Shown in pieces: positions 45,561 through 56,826 of a stretch of 64,000 bases of DNA. The position numbers were made by a program, and so were the translations under genes. The stretch covers positions 496,001-560,000 of the forward strand of contig JAJJXM010000026.1 of the NCBI GenBank assembly GCA_024516155.1, given 5' to 3'. Within the stretch, counting starts at the first letter, position 1, and every line of letters begins with the position of its first letter. The notes under the pieces are model-generated. The model saw only the letters and a list, made by a program, of their open reading frames with translations, was not told the origin of the DNA and made no database searches. This DNA is from Pyronema omphalodes. Its lineage: Eukaryota > Ascomycota > Pezizomycetes > Pezizales > Pyronemataceae.

Positions 45561-47628
45561 AGCATGGGGTTCAATGACTATTGATCGAGGCTGCACATAC
45601 GTTGTGGTCTGGATTAGGATGCGGAATATTTGGTTGGAGATCTACTGCTGTGGAATTGAGATGCCGAGCGGGTGTTTTACATGAGCCTGAGAAGAAGAAG
45701 TGAAGGACGTTCTTTTAAGGATCAGACGAGCGGATATTAAGGAACAAGACGGGAAAACCTGTATCATAGCTAATTTTTTGCAAAGTGTCATGTGCTTTTA
45801 GCGAGCATGGAATGAGAGAAAAAACACAAGATTATTCTCTGTACCCATTTATCTTGACTTCGAGAACATGTTACTCGAGTTAAACCAAGTGTGAAAGAAA
45901 CCAAGAGTGTAAAAACCGAAAGACATTCAGTATTCTAGCGAAACAGAGGTCATTTCCTACTGCCCTTGTTCAAATTATTTCTATGACCATAACTAGGATC
46001 TCACAAAATCCCGTGAATATCACACATATTTGGCTCACGACTTGCACGCGTCTCAAAGCTACGTTAAAAACCAGACTATCCCTCACTTGAATCTTCACTC
46101 GTTACGCGTGCGCAGAATCCATCTCAAAGATCTCTGCGCACATGATTATCCCAGATTCTCTCTAGCGCATCAACTTTTCGCCGCCCGCCGTTGATCGTTG
46201 CCAGGCTGCGAAATTTTCGCCGTCCCCCGGCCAAGCCCATCTTGGCGCGACACCTCTCCCTGGTATAAAACCATCCCCTCCCGGCCCAACTGACACTTTC
46301 TTCTTTAGATCAAAAATTCACGAAGACAGCCACGTCAAACATTCAGTTTTTTCCCACGGTGTTTAGATGCCAGATCGTACTTTTCAGTCGTTCTAGTCTT
46401 CCAGAGTATTGTTCCCCGATAGGAAGTTTCCTCTTCGTTGGGTCCCATTTAGTTGGGGCGATGGAGTGGGAATGCTGATAGACGGGATACATATCTTTTT
46501 TTTTTTCTTTCTTGCTTTTCTGATGATTTCAATCGTGTTGGTTGATGTCGGCTCTGGCTGCGGTGAGAGCGGGAAAGCGAGGTTTTATGTGTGCTGCGAA
46601 AGGATGAGGTGTGGACTGTTCGTGAGAGAAGAATATCTTTTTCTCGGTGCTCCATGCTGTGATGAAACTCTTTGCAATGCTTTGTGTTTCGATCAAGAGC
46701 GCATTGTATTTTTCAAGGCCTTTTGTCTTCACGATTCTGTGACCAGATGAAATTGTTGAACCCATATCTTTCCACATGCGGTGACTCGTCCGACTCTTGT
46801 GATTTTCAAGATCATCAGTTGGAAATCTGAAGTCCAGTGCTTTGTTGGAAGGACGTTTTCTGTCATCCAATCCAGAGTCTTCGCATTCAGGACCAACGTT
46901 CTTGGGTGACTCCCGCTTGGGAGCACGATGTTCATGCTCTCCGTCGTACATACAGTCGACTGTACATGCTTTTATAAACCACTCTGTATGCCGGTGAAAT
47001 ACCGGTTCCGTTTTACTTCGTTTCGTCCAAAGCCAACCCCACCGACAACGCATTCGAATTACCGGTCAATTAACTTTCTCCAGACTGATCTCCATTCCCC
47101 GCGTGACATCGTTCGGCTTTCCTCCCTCTTGCCATCCCTTGAACCGTGTTTCTTCGCAGCTTCATGGTTCGGTCCTCCTTCACCACCGGTAAACCATATG
47201 CGGCTGAATGAAGATCCCCTCGCTGCACCCCACGCATCTGCTCGAGTACCCCTCCTTTCGAAGCGAGCTCGAAGCCCAAAAACCTTCTGCCACGGTGCAA
47301 ACCGCCCAGAAAGCTTTCTGGATCCTCCCTAGCCCCGCGGTAAGAGGCGCGTTTTTGTCGGCTGCAGCCTCCGGGTTGTCCTATACCAGGGTGTATGGAT
47401 CATCGGGCGGGTCTCGCGTGCAGCCGTGTTAGAACTCGGTTTTTTTTCGCCTCGAAGGCCCTGACGAAATCTCCCGCCAGCCGTCGTTTCTTTTACGCCA
47501 TCCGCCCGCAGTCAACGCCATACAAGTCCCCCCTTGTACTGTATCGTTTACCGTACAGGATTGGAGGAAGTTGATCACAGAGCTGTCGAAAAAACCAAAA
47601 CTTGCAAAAGAAATAACAACAGTTTATC
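45561..47628. other. Long intergenic with an orphan TATA promoter
   Basis: Includes a TATA box at 46264 and, on the minus strand, an open frame of 174 codons (47053-46529) without a recognised domain. The plus-strand frame at 46409-46750 has low-complexity Phe runs. Either the aminopeptidase has a long leader or a non-coding transcript starts near 46300. The 14-bp palindrome TACAGTCGACTGTA lies at about 46950. Confidence 0.4.
46264..46270 (+). promoter_or_regulatory. TATA box, TATAAAA
   Basis: Consensus TATAAAA in a GC-rich setting, followed about 40 bp later by a CT-rich start-like region (ctttcttctttag) and an A/C-rich leader. The first ATG (about 46368) opens only a 9-codon frame. The nearest credible gene downstream is the aminopeptidase, 1.36 kb away. 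Confidence 0.5.
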
Positions 47629-50600
47629 ATGGGAGCATCGTCGTCGCTCAGACTCGCTGGCTCAAGCCTCTCTCGATTCGGTCTGCTGCAACCACAGCTA
47701 CCCCGCCTTGGTGCTGCTGGTACTATCCGTCCACGCCTAACAACCCTGGGAGCTTTGGAAGGAGGGATCCGCCGCCCTGCGGTTAGCACGCTCTCTACTC
47801 TTTCTACTTCACCATCATCATCCTCCACCTCTACCTCTACCTCCTCATCATTCATCACTTCCATCAACAAGAATTATCCTACGCTATCATCACGACGAAG
47901 AAACCTTAATCCTAAAACTTTTATCAGAAATTGCTCTTGTGCCAGAATGTGCCGTCATCAAGCTCTTGAGGGTGCTGAGGGTTCCGTCGATATCACCCAG
48001 GGCAGAGAGGTCCTACCTACCGACTTTATTCCTACTCACTATGATTTAACTTTGGAGCCCAATTTTGCGGACTTTACGTTCGAGGGAACTGTGAAGATTG
48101 AGTGAGTTAGTTCCTTTCTTTATTAAGACGTTGTCGATAGGCGGACAATGGAAGTGGATGAGCCGGATGAATGATAGTTAGAGATAGCTTGATAAAGCTT
48201 GATGGGTGCTCTGGGATGGGATATTTGATAAATGTTAGATGAATTGATGCTAATAAACCATTGATAGCCTCGACGTCAAGGAGACTTCGAAAGAGATCTC
48301 TGTCAACACATTAGATATCACCATTCACGAGACGACGCTACACATCGATGGAAAGACCATCTCACCAATTTCCACAGACTACAATGAAGACATTCAGACC
48401 CACAAATTCACTTTCGACCAGGATATCCAGGCTGGCCAGAAGGTCACCTTGGCTATCAAGTACAAGGGAGAGTTGAACGACAAGATGGCTGGATTCTACA
48501 GATCGTCATACAAGGATGCTATTACTGGAGAGACCAAGTACATGGCTACCACTCAGATGGAGCCTACTGATGCACGAAGGGTGGGTCAATTCTGCATGGA
48601 AATGGTAATGGTGATGCTGATATGTGATAGGCAACTCCCTGCTTTGACCAGCCTGACATGAAGTCTACCTGGACTGTCACCCTCATTGCCGACAAGGAGT
48701 TGACCTGCTTGTCCAACATGGACGTCAAGGAGGAGAAGGATGCTGGTAACGGAAAGAAGTCTGTTACCTTCAACAAGACCCCGTTGATGTCTACCTACGT
48801 AAGCTCAGTCACTCGTTTAGGGAAGTTCCGGTATTGACAGTTAATAGCTCCTTGCCTTCATTGTTGGAGACCTCCGCTACAAGGAGACCAATGCTTTCCG
48901 TCTCCCCATCCGTGTATATGCTACCCCCGGAAACGAGCAGTACGCCGACTTCTCCCTCGACATCGCCGCCCGCACTCTTACTTTCTACGAGAAGGCGTTC
49001 GGTGTCGAGTACCCTCTTCCCAAGATGGACATGGTTGCCATTCCTGACTTCTCCGCTGGAGCTATGGAGAACTGGGGATTGATCACCTACCGTGTTGTTG
49101 ACCTTCTCTACGACCCCAAGACTGCTTCCGTTGACCGTAAGCAGCGTATTGCTGAGGTTGTTCAGCACGAGCTTGCTCACCAGTGGTTCGGTAACTTGGT
49201 TACTATGGACTTCTGGGAGGGTCTCTGGTTGAACGAGGGTTTCGCTACCTGGATGTCTTGGTACTCCATGAACGAGTTCTACCCCAACTGGAAGGTCTGG
49301 GAGAACTACGTCGTCGACAACCTTGCTGCCGCCCTTAACTTGGACGGTCTCCGTAGCTCTCACCCCATTGAGGTTCCTGTTAAGCGCGTGGCCGAGATCA
49401 ACCAGATTTTCGACAGCATCTCCTACGCCAAGGGATCCTCCATTCTTCGTATGGTCTCCAAGTACCTTGGAGAGGATGTCTTCATCAAGGGTGTCCGCGC
49501 CTACTTGAAGAAGCACGCCTTTGGAAACACCAAGACTACCGACCTCTGGGCTGCTTTAAGCGAGGCCAGTGGAAAGGATGTCGAGTCTGCCATGGCTACT
49601 TGGACCAAGAAGATTGGATACCCCGTCGTCACTGTTACTGAGGACGGAAACAAGATCCACCTCAAGCAGAACCGTTACCTCAAGACTGCCGATGTCAAGC
49701 CTGAGGAGGACGAGACTCTCTGGCCCATCTTTGTTGGTCTTAAGACCAAGGAGGGTATCGATGAGTCCATCTCTTTCAACACTCGCGAGCACACCATGGA
49801 GATTAAGGACCCTGAGTTCTACAAGCTCAATGCTGACCAGTCCGCTCTCTACCGTACCAACTACTCTTCTGAGCGTTTGAAGAAGCTTGGTCAGGCTGCC
49901 CAGGATGGTCTTCTCTCTGTTGAGGACCGTGCTGGTCTCCTCGGAGATGCTGGTGCTCTCGCTACCAGTGGATACCAGAAGACCTCCGCTCTTTTGGACC
50001 TTCTCTCTGGATTCAAGAACGAGAGCAGCTACGTCGTCTGGGCTGAGATTTCCGGTAGAATTGGTGCTATCAAGGCTACCTGGATGTTCAAGCCTCAGGA
50101 GGAGCGTAATGCCCTTAAGAAGTTCCAGCGTGACCTCATGTCCCCTCTTGCCCACAAGCTTGGTTGGGAGTTCACCGATGCCGATGATGAGTTGACTCAG
50201 CAGCTTAAGAGCTTGGCATTTAACTGTGCCGGTCTTAACGGTGACCCTCAGGTTGTTGCTGCCGCTTTGGAGATGTTCAACACCTGGGACCCCAAGACTA
50301 ACCCTGATGTCATCCACCCCAACTTGAGAGGAACTGTTTACGGAATTGCTCTTGACAACGCTAAGCCCGTCGGTGCTGACGAGAACACTGCTGAGGTAAG
50401 TTGCTGCTCCGCGTGAAGTCGTGTGGACGGTTCTAATAAAGAAAACAGTGGAAGAAGGTCATGTACGCCTTCGAGGAGGGACGCAACAACGACGAGAAGA
50501 ACGTTGCCCTCCGCTGGCTCGGACGCTCTAAGCACCCCAAGGATATCCAGGACACCCTTGCCTTCGCCTTGTCTGAGCACGTCAAGGACCAGGACGTAAG

Positions 50601-50993
50601 TTTGCCTGCATTACTTTTTTTAAAAGCTCTTTTCTAACGGCCATTCAGATCTACCAGCCCCTTTCTGGAGTCCGCTCTCACCGTGAGGGATCAGAGGCAC
50701 TCTGGGCCTGGTTCCAAAAGAACTACGATCTTCTTATTAAGAAGCTTCCTCCTGGACTTTCCATGCTCGGAAGCGTCGTCTCGATGTGTACCAGCAACTT
50801 TACCTCCAACGAGCAGGCCGATGCCGTCATGGAGTTCTTTAAGAACAAGGATACTAAGGGTTTCGACAGAGCTCTTGCTCAGTCCATGGACAGCGTTGCT
50901 GCCAAGGCTTCTTGGCTCGAGAGAGATTCTGAGGATGTTAAGCAGTGGTTGAAGTCCAATGGGTACCTTGAGAAGCAGGAGGCAAAGTTGTAG
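47629..50993 (+). CDS. APE2: M1 zinc aminopeptidase (Ape2/Aap1 family) with N-terminal leader
   Basis: Zinc metallopeptidase that removes N-terminal residues. Exons: 47629-48101, 48268-48580, 48631-48798, 48848-50395, 50449-50595 and 50649-50993; 997 aa. The exopeptidase motif is GAMEN (389-393); zinc ligands are H425, H429 (HELAHQWFG) and E448 (NEGFATW). The catalytic domain is followed by the long helical C-terminal domain (FNTREHTMEIKD; SMLGSVVSMCTSNFTSNEQA). The first 106 residues are Ser/Thr/Arg-rich with few acids (SSLRLAGSSLSRFGLLQP, RRPAVSTLSTLSTSPSSSS) and look like a mitochondrial leader. Met107 (47947) begins a standard cytosolic form of 891 aa, so two products are possible, as for yeast Ape2 versus Aap1. 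The gene is rich in preferred codons from exon 3 on, suggesting high expression. Confidence 0.95.
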
Positions 50994-52083
50994 ACAAGTT
51001 TTGCTAGACTTCTTGGGTTTAAATGATTGCGGGATAGATCTAGAAAATGAACTATGATGATAGATGATGATGATTGACAGGGATTTTGATACCCTAACCT
51101 GTAATGCATAAGTAGATCATGAATATTTTTCTTTCGGGAGACCTTTATCGTATCTAAAGCGTGATGTGATTTTCTGCAACTCACTTAAAGCTTACATATG
51201 AGGATTGCGCTGTTTGCGAAAAAGGTGTGCTGGATTTCGTTTAGCAACTGCGAGTGATAAGCGATGGGAATAGCCAAGCCGCCTGATTGGTTGCGCTTTC
51301 TGATGCAGATTAGCGTCATGCGGAATTGGCCGCCGCGCCGAGAATTTTTGACGTGCCCCTCTTTAAAAAAGTTCCGCGCTGCATCCTTCATCTCTGCATT
51401 CCATCTCCGCCGTTGTTCGTGTAACTCGCGTTCACGACCGCGATTCTTCCCCTTCCGACTCTTTATTTACTGTATTGCTTCTCAAGGTGTATTTAGCTAA
51501 TGTAAGATCGTCTTACCTACCACGTTTCGTTTCCAGTTTATTTCTTTTACGCCTTTTTTTCTCTTTGGTGCACGCATTTCGCATTGGCAGTGAGGGCGGC
51601 GCGCTGGGTTTTACTCCATAACCAGAGCGTCGTTCAGGTGGTCTTTCTTCTTTAGGGGATCACCAATTTGCCGAGATTAATATACCATCTCGTTTGAGGA
51701 GTCCCCTCTGAAAAAGGTGGGGGGTATTCTATAGGTATTGATTGGTACACTCGTTTGTTTTACAACGAGTTTCTTTTTTTGGGGCAGTGAATACTGTGAG
51801 CAGGCTTGTAAATATTGCAAATACTGCCACTGCCACTGCTTTCTTCTTTTTAGTTAATAAAAACTCATTTTTTTTTGTTTGTAATGCTTGTTTATTTGTT
51901 CAATTGTTCGCTTGTTCACTTGTTTCCTTGTTTCGCTTCCTTGTGATTTCTCAACACCCTCCGTCCTGCTCTGCTCCTCTGCTCTTTTTGACACCACCTT
52001 CAGACGCGTTACCCACCCTCATAATCGCGCCAGTACCCCACGACACCCCGCGTCCGGGCCCCATCCCCGCGTCACCAACCACC
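50994..52083. other. Intergenic, DPH6 leader
   Basis: T-rich sequence. A frame joined to DPH6 is open from 51742, but its 114 extra codons are hydrophobic low-complexity sequence and unlike the family, so it is taken as leader or promoter. Confidence 0.5.
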
Positions 52084-54075
52084 ATGACCACCCGACCCGA
52101 AGCCATCGCCCTAATTTCCGGCGGCAAAGACTCGCTGCTTGCACTCTACCACGCAATCCGTAACGGCTACAGCATTGTCGCCTTAGGCAACCTTCACCCA
52201 CCTCTCAGTAGCAACGACTCCGATGCTTCCGTCGACGAATATGGAACCACCACTCACCTCCCCACCGCTTCCCCATCTCTCGGTACCGCCGCTGCTGTAA
52301 GCGATGAGCTTGATAGCTTCATGTACCAAACCATTGGCCACTCCTTGCTTCCGCTTTACGCCAGCTCTATCGGATTACCATTATATCGTCATGCCATCGA
52401 TGGAAACTCCGGGAATTCTCAGCTTAACTATGAGCCCTCTAAAACCGGTGCAAGTGATGAGACGGAGGATCTTTACCTTCTCCTAAAGTCCATCAAGAAG
52501 CAACATCCGAATATTGTCGCTGTAACCAGCGGGGCTATTCTTTCCAACTACCAAAGAACAAGGGTTGAGTCGGTATGTTCAAGACTTGGACTGAAGAGTT
52601 TAGCGTATTTGTGGCAGATGCAACAGGAGGAGGTTTTGAGACAGGTTTCGAGATTGGGGTTGGAGGCGAGGATTGTTAAGGTTGCTAGTCTTGGCCTGGA
52701 TGAAAGGTGGCTTTGGGAACTGTTGGGGGATGTTAGGACTCAGACAAGACTGGGGATGTTGAAAGAGAAATGGGGATTGAATCCTGCGGGAGAAGGAGGG
52801 GAGTATGAATCGCTGGTGGTACAAGGACCGGGATGGAGGGGCAGGATTGTGGTGGAAGAAAGCGAGCGGGTGGTTACTTCGGATGGTGGGGCTTATTGGA
52901 TGGGATTTACGGGAGCTAGGGTTGAACCCCTGGCATCTTCTCCGTCGGAGAACCAGGAATCATGGGCTGCGGGATTAGGAGGAGCTGAGGAACAAAATCT
53001 TTGGGATCCTGAGTTTGAACAGCTCGTTGAAGGGATTACGGAAACCTCCTCGGAAATTCCTCAAGCACTCGATACCACCACCCCCGCACATATCTCCTTC
53101 CCTCTGTCCATTACCTTCACCCCAACAGGCGTCTACAACATTTCCGCCCCCTCCCTCTCCGCCGCCTTCGAAATCCTTAAACAATACACCCCCCTCCGTA
53201 ACATCACCTTCATCACCCTTATCCTCCGCGACATGAGCACCTTCACCACCATCAACTCCGAATACAGCACCTACTTCCCCTTTTCCCTTCCACCCGCGCG
53301 CGCCTGTGTAGGTAATTCCCACATCCCATCAACCCTCCTACTATCCGCCAGCTTCACCATCCCCCTCCCGGAAGCCGAAACAACCACCGCAACCCCCGAC
53401 CGAAAAGGCCTACACGTACAATCCCTCTCCTACTGGGCACCGAGCAACATCGGACCCTACAGCCAGTCAATTCTGCACACGAACTGGTGGGAGACCGCCG
53501 GACAAATCGGGTTGATCCCAGCATCTTTATCTCTCGCATCCCAGCATCTACAACCTGCGTTGTCACTCCAGCATTTAATACGTATATGGACTGCTATTGG
53601 TGCTACGGCGAGAGGTGTGGTGGTTTGGGTTACGGGGGATGAGGTTGTGGAGGAAGCGTTGAGATGCTGGAAGGGGTGGGTTGCGGCACGGTTGGCGAAG
53701 GAGCAGGGGGAGGAGGAGGAGGAATTTGATGGTGGTCAGGGGGTGCATGGGGATTTGGGGGAGAAGGTTTTGGTGGTGAAGACGACGGCGTTGCCGCGTG
53801 GGGCGGTGGTAGAGTGGGTTGGGTTGGCGTCGGATAGAGAGGTGGATGAGAGGGAGGATGATCTTGGGGCTGAGGGATGGGTGGGGAGGGGGGTGGAGTT
53901 TGTGTTTGGGGATGGGGAAATTAGGGGGGTTCAGAAAGGGGGGCAGGTATTTGTGGGGGTGGATTATAAGGAGGAGGGACTGGGAGCGGTAGAGGGGGTT
54001 ATGGTGGTGCCGGTGGAGAAGGTGTGGAATGATAAGGGTGAAAGAGTTGCGTGGGGAGCTGTTTGGAAGGTGTAG
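52084..54075 (+). CDS. DPH6: Diphthine-ammonia ligase with C-terminal RidA-like domains
   Basis: Catalyses the last step of diphthamide synthesis, amidating diphthine on EF2 with ATP and ammonium. 663 aa, intronless (yeast Dph6 is 685). The start at 52084 (accaccATGacc) places the ATP-pyrophosphatase PP-loop SGGKDS at residues 12-17. Further family signs are MYQTIGHSLLPLYASSIGLP, the GAILSNYQRTRVESVCSRL block, LAYLWQMQQEEVL, and the GEGGEYESLVV end of the N-domain. After about residue 320 two RidA/YjgF-like domains follow (LRNITFITLILRDMSTFTTI; YWAPSNIGPYSQSIL...WWETAGQIGL), as in fungal Dph6. The C-terminal third is Gly/Val/Glu-rich with long G-runs in the DNA. It shares a pathway with DPH4 at 11-12 kb. 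Confidence 0.93.
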   Translation: MTTRPEAIALISGGKDSLLALYHAIRNGYSIVALGNLHPPLSSNDSDASVDEYGTTTHLPTASPSLGTAAAVSDELDSFMYQTIGHSLLPLYASSIGLPLYRHAIDGNSGNSQLNYEPSKTGASDETEDLYLLLKSIKKQHPNIVAVTSGAILSNYQRTRVESVCSRLGLKSLAYLWQMQQEEVLRQVSRLGLEARIVKVASLGLDERWLWELLGDVRTQTRLGMLKEKWGLNPAGEGGEYESLVVQGPGWRGRIVVEESERVVTSDGGAYWMGFTGARVEPLASSPSENQESWAAGLGGAEEQNLWDPEFEQLVEGITETSSEIPQALDTTTPAHISFPLSITFTPTGVYNISAPSLSAAFEILKQYTPLRNITFITLILRDMSTFTTINSEYSTYFPFSLPPARACVGNSHIPSTLLLSASFTIPLPEAETTTATPDRKGLHVQSLSYWAPSNIGPYSQSILHTNWWETAGQIGLIPASLSLASQHLQPALSLQHLIRIWTAIGATARGVVVWVTGDEVVEEALRCWKGWVAARLAKEQGEEEEEFDGGQGVHGDLGEKVLVVKTTALPRGAVVEWVGLASDREVDEREDDLGAEGWVGRGVEFVFGDGEIRGVQKGGQVFVGVDYKEEGLGAVEGVMVVPVEKVWNDKGERVAWGAVWKV

Positions 54076-54662
54076 CTTTTGGAGCCGGAAAGGCTTGGTA
54101 AAAGCTGGTGAAAGCTGGTGAAAGCTGGCGAAGTTGTAGCATATCGTATTGGCACGGAACAAAATATTTGGGTTGGTTTGGTAAATAAAAAAGTACGGTC
54201 CAAGGAATTTAGTAAATCAATGATGACCAAAAAAGGACATTACATCAGATCCCGTGCTATTCTAACCTAACTGTTCTTTCATCCACTTCATCATGCCAAA
54301 CCTCGCCAGATGAAATAGCCAGAAATAGATATGTAACGAAATGAGAAACCTACCATGGTAATGAGCCATTCAATCAAGCCAACTACTTCTAAATGAAGTA
54401 AAACAAAGCAAAAAACCACAGCAACATCGCACACAAGTTGCGCCTTCTGCGTGATGTCTCATGAATCAATGTGGCCACATCCAAGCTTAACATCGACTAA
54501 ATTCACAGCGAATCACCAAATTCCAGGGCTCGACACTAAAGACCAATAATCACTCACCCCCCGTGAAACCAGCATGATACTTCCCCATATACCTACTCCC
54601 CAGAAATCATCCACCAATATCTTCCCCTCCCCCCCCCCCCCATCCCCATCCCCGCCCCCCCT
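54076..54662. other. Intergenic between convergent DPH6 and ATG10
   Basis: Contains three short direct repeats (gaaagctgg) just after the DPH6 stop and a 13-nt poly-C run at 54629-54641 next to the ATG10 stop. No gene. Confidence 0.55.
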
Positions 54663-55342
54663 TCAACCCAACCCCGCAGCCGCCGCCACCAATTCCAACC
54701 AAACAGCAACATACCGACCCTCCTCCGGTACGCACTCCACCTCGGTCCCGCTCCAAACCTCCATCGCCTCCCTCGTCCGGCAAGGATGCACAAACCAAGC
54801 GATTTCCCCGGTAAGCGGGTGATCACCCAACGACAGTTTTCCTTCTACTACTTTAACCCCTTGTAATGGCTGCGAGAACCATAGGACCGGAACTCGGAAG
54901 GTCGGGGAGTAGTGGATCGTGTATTCTACTTCCCCCGGGGATGCGTTGGAGATGATACCACGCGGGGGAAGAGATTCGGGGTCGAGGGTATCTTCGGGTT
55001 CGGCTGCAGGTTCGGATTGGGCTTCGTCTTCGGCTTCGCTTGCTACTTCGGCTTCATTTTTGGCTTCCGAGGGTCTACCGGCTGGTAGATTCCCAGCTGG
55101 CTTTCTAAGGGATAGATAAGTAATACTATCCTGACCCTGAAAGACTAGTGTTAGCTTAGCTTAGTTTAGCGAGCCGAATGACAGTACGGTACCCATGGTA
55201 ACTTTTTCTCTTTCAGTGACCAGATATGTTGCTTTAAGGATGGGCTTGTTGATTGTAGCTTTTGCTGCAGTGTGATGAAGCCATGGCAGATTGTTTTGAA
55301 TTCCGCTGGTGAGAGGAGGGGGAAAGTTTCTAGAGGTGGCAT
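54663..55342 (-). CDS. ATG10: Autophagy E2-like enzyme Atg10
   Basis: E2-like enzyme that conjugates Atg12 to Atg5 in autophagosome formation. Exons on the minus strand: 55342-55193 and 55136-54663, 207 aa (human ATG10 is 220, yeast 167). The intron has GTACCG/TTTCAG borders and a GCTAAC branch site; it is phase 0 between LPW and GQDSITYLSL. Recognised from the helix LSPAEFKTICHGFI at the N-terminus, then the conserved C-terminal block: VEYTIHYSPTFRVPVLWF, LSLGDHPLTGEIAWFVHPCR with catalytic Cys169 in the HPC motif, and TREAM. The stretch 72-108 is an acidic Ala/Glu/Pro insert (EAKNEAEVASEAEDEAQSE), absent from short family members. Because each exon lacks a long ATG-led frame, the gene is easy to miss; ORFs on both strands here are shadows. 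Confidence 0.88.
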
Positions 55343-55782
55343 CGGGAGGGGTGGGGAAGAGTGGAGGCGATGTTCATGGAGTTTTAGGGCTTAGGGTGGT
55401 GTGGATTAGCTAATATTGGAGGGAGGTTGCTTGGCAATGAATATTAGAGCAGTGGGGTTTAGTCAATTGGGAGGATTACGGTCTATGTATGGCGCTAATC
55501 CCCACATTACACAGTGAAAATGACGTAAACTGAGAGACTGCATCACATACGGCGAAAGTTACTACAATATATTATTCATTCCCTTCCCTTCTACGCTTCA
55601 ATTCATATCAGATATCACAAGCAGCATACAGAATTCGAAACAGAACCCCAAAGAAATGCAACCCGTCCTTTAGCTCCGCTATGCCATGAGAATATGCTTT
55701 TTCCAGCTTAAAACTGGTTTCTCTAATACCCCTCTTCCCCCATCCTTTTCTTCATGCGTGTCCCTGTTATTGTAGAATAAAA
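55343..55782. other. Intergenic
   Basis: ATG10 promoter and 3' region of the PITH gene, both minus strand. Nothing else seen. Confidence 0.45.
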
Positions 55783-56826
55783 TTACTCCTCCTGCTGTTG
55801 CTTCAACTTCGTACCATCAAATTTCTGGTCCTTCACAACTCCGAAAACACGTATCCTGTCAATTCTAATTCTCTCGCAATCCTCATCATCTGGTTCACCG
55901 AAGAAGATAGTGAAGCTTGAGCATTCCTGGAACTTGCGGAATGTAGTCAAAACTGTTGCAGTACCGTTCTCGTTCCAGTCCTCGGGCTTAATAGTGATGT
56001 TCTCGGTCGCCTGTCTACCGTCTAGCTCATCGAAACCGACAATATTGGTGGTGTTTTGGTAGATCTTGACGTTCGTGGGTCTTGTAGAATTCTCGTCGGG
56101 TAGCGAGGTGATCTGGATGGAGTAGAGCTTGACGGCATTCTGGAAGGAGACCAAAAGCATAAGCTCAGGGTCGTCAAGACTCTCAACCCAGTCCTTAGTG
56201 GCGCTTGAGGCCTTTTCCTTGCTGAGAGCAGTGGGCTTGGTACCCTCGAACAAAGTGCTGGCGGATCCGAGAGCATGGTCGGCGTTCAACATCTCGAGTG
56301 CGAGCCGGTTGACAGAGGAGGTAATGTTGGCGTACTTTCCGTTGGGAGAAGCGCCGACCCAGGAACTATCCGTAGGAGTGGCAGCAGAGCCCTCTCCGGC
56401 ATTTTTGTCTCCTTCAACCAATGCACGAATCTGGCTGAGTGAGGAAGCAAGAGCTTGGACACCGGGTAGACGCATAATTATTTGGGCGTTCTTGAAGACG
56501 AGGAAGGTAGGATCACTGGGGTTGTTAGCTGCGTCTAGGCCGAGCTAGGTAGCTTCGCGTACGTAGTGATTTGGAACTGGGACTCGGCCCAGGGGTTACT
56601 TTTTACGTCGCAGTGAGCGAGGGCAATCTGTTCGGTAAGGCGGGCTGCAACGCCTGCAATGGTGTTGAGGACCTCATGGTCGCTCTTAAAGACTGCTGGT
56701 GGTCAGTGAAGTTCCACAGTTTACCAACGCTGCAGAGGGGAGCTCACAGGCAACGACGGAAACCTTGGGGCTGGCGAGAAACGTCACGAGCTGCTCGGAG
56801 GAGGTGATCTTTGTGTAGGATGGCAT
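55783..56826 (-). CDS. Thioredoxin-like/PITH domain protein (TXNL1 family), CxxC missing
   Basis: TXNL1/Txl1 proteins pair an N-terminal thioredoxin domain with a C-terminal PITH domain that docks on the 26S proteasome lid (family knowledge). Exons: 56826-56748, 56692-56563 and 56515-55783, 313 aa. The thioredoxin fold is traceable: VTFLASPKVSVVAFF, helix, IALAHCDVKSNPWAESQFQI, then TTDPTFLVFKNAQII with the cis-Pro segment and MRLPGVQALASSL. The WCGPC active site, expected right after the second beta strand, is not encoded: exon 1 ends at VVA and exon 2 begins FFKSDHEVLN. The PITH domain runs from about 190 (NRLALEMLNADHALG ... FEELDG-type FDELDGRQATENITIKPEDW ... SSFTIFFGEPDDEDCERIRI). An alternative acceptor 5 nt upstream of 56692 would not restore a CxxC pair. 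Confidence 0.85.

Noticed and set aside
17714..46964. 14-bp palindrome TACAGTCGACTGTA at about 17714 and about 46950
   Set aside because: A few perfect 14-bp palindromes, and a few shared 14-mers, are expected by chance in 64 kb; no common context.
46529..47053. 174-codon minus-strand ORF
   Set aside because: No domain, no supporting splice or promoter signals; within chance length for the window.
51742..52083. In-frame N-terminal extension of DPH6 by 114 codons
   Set aside because: Hydrophobic low-complexity sequence from T-rich DNA; the family starts just before the PP-loop, and the ATG at 52084 has a good context.
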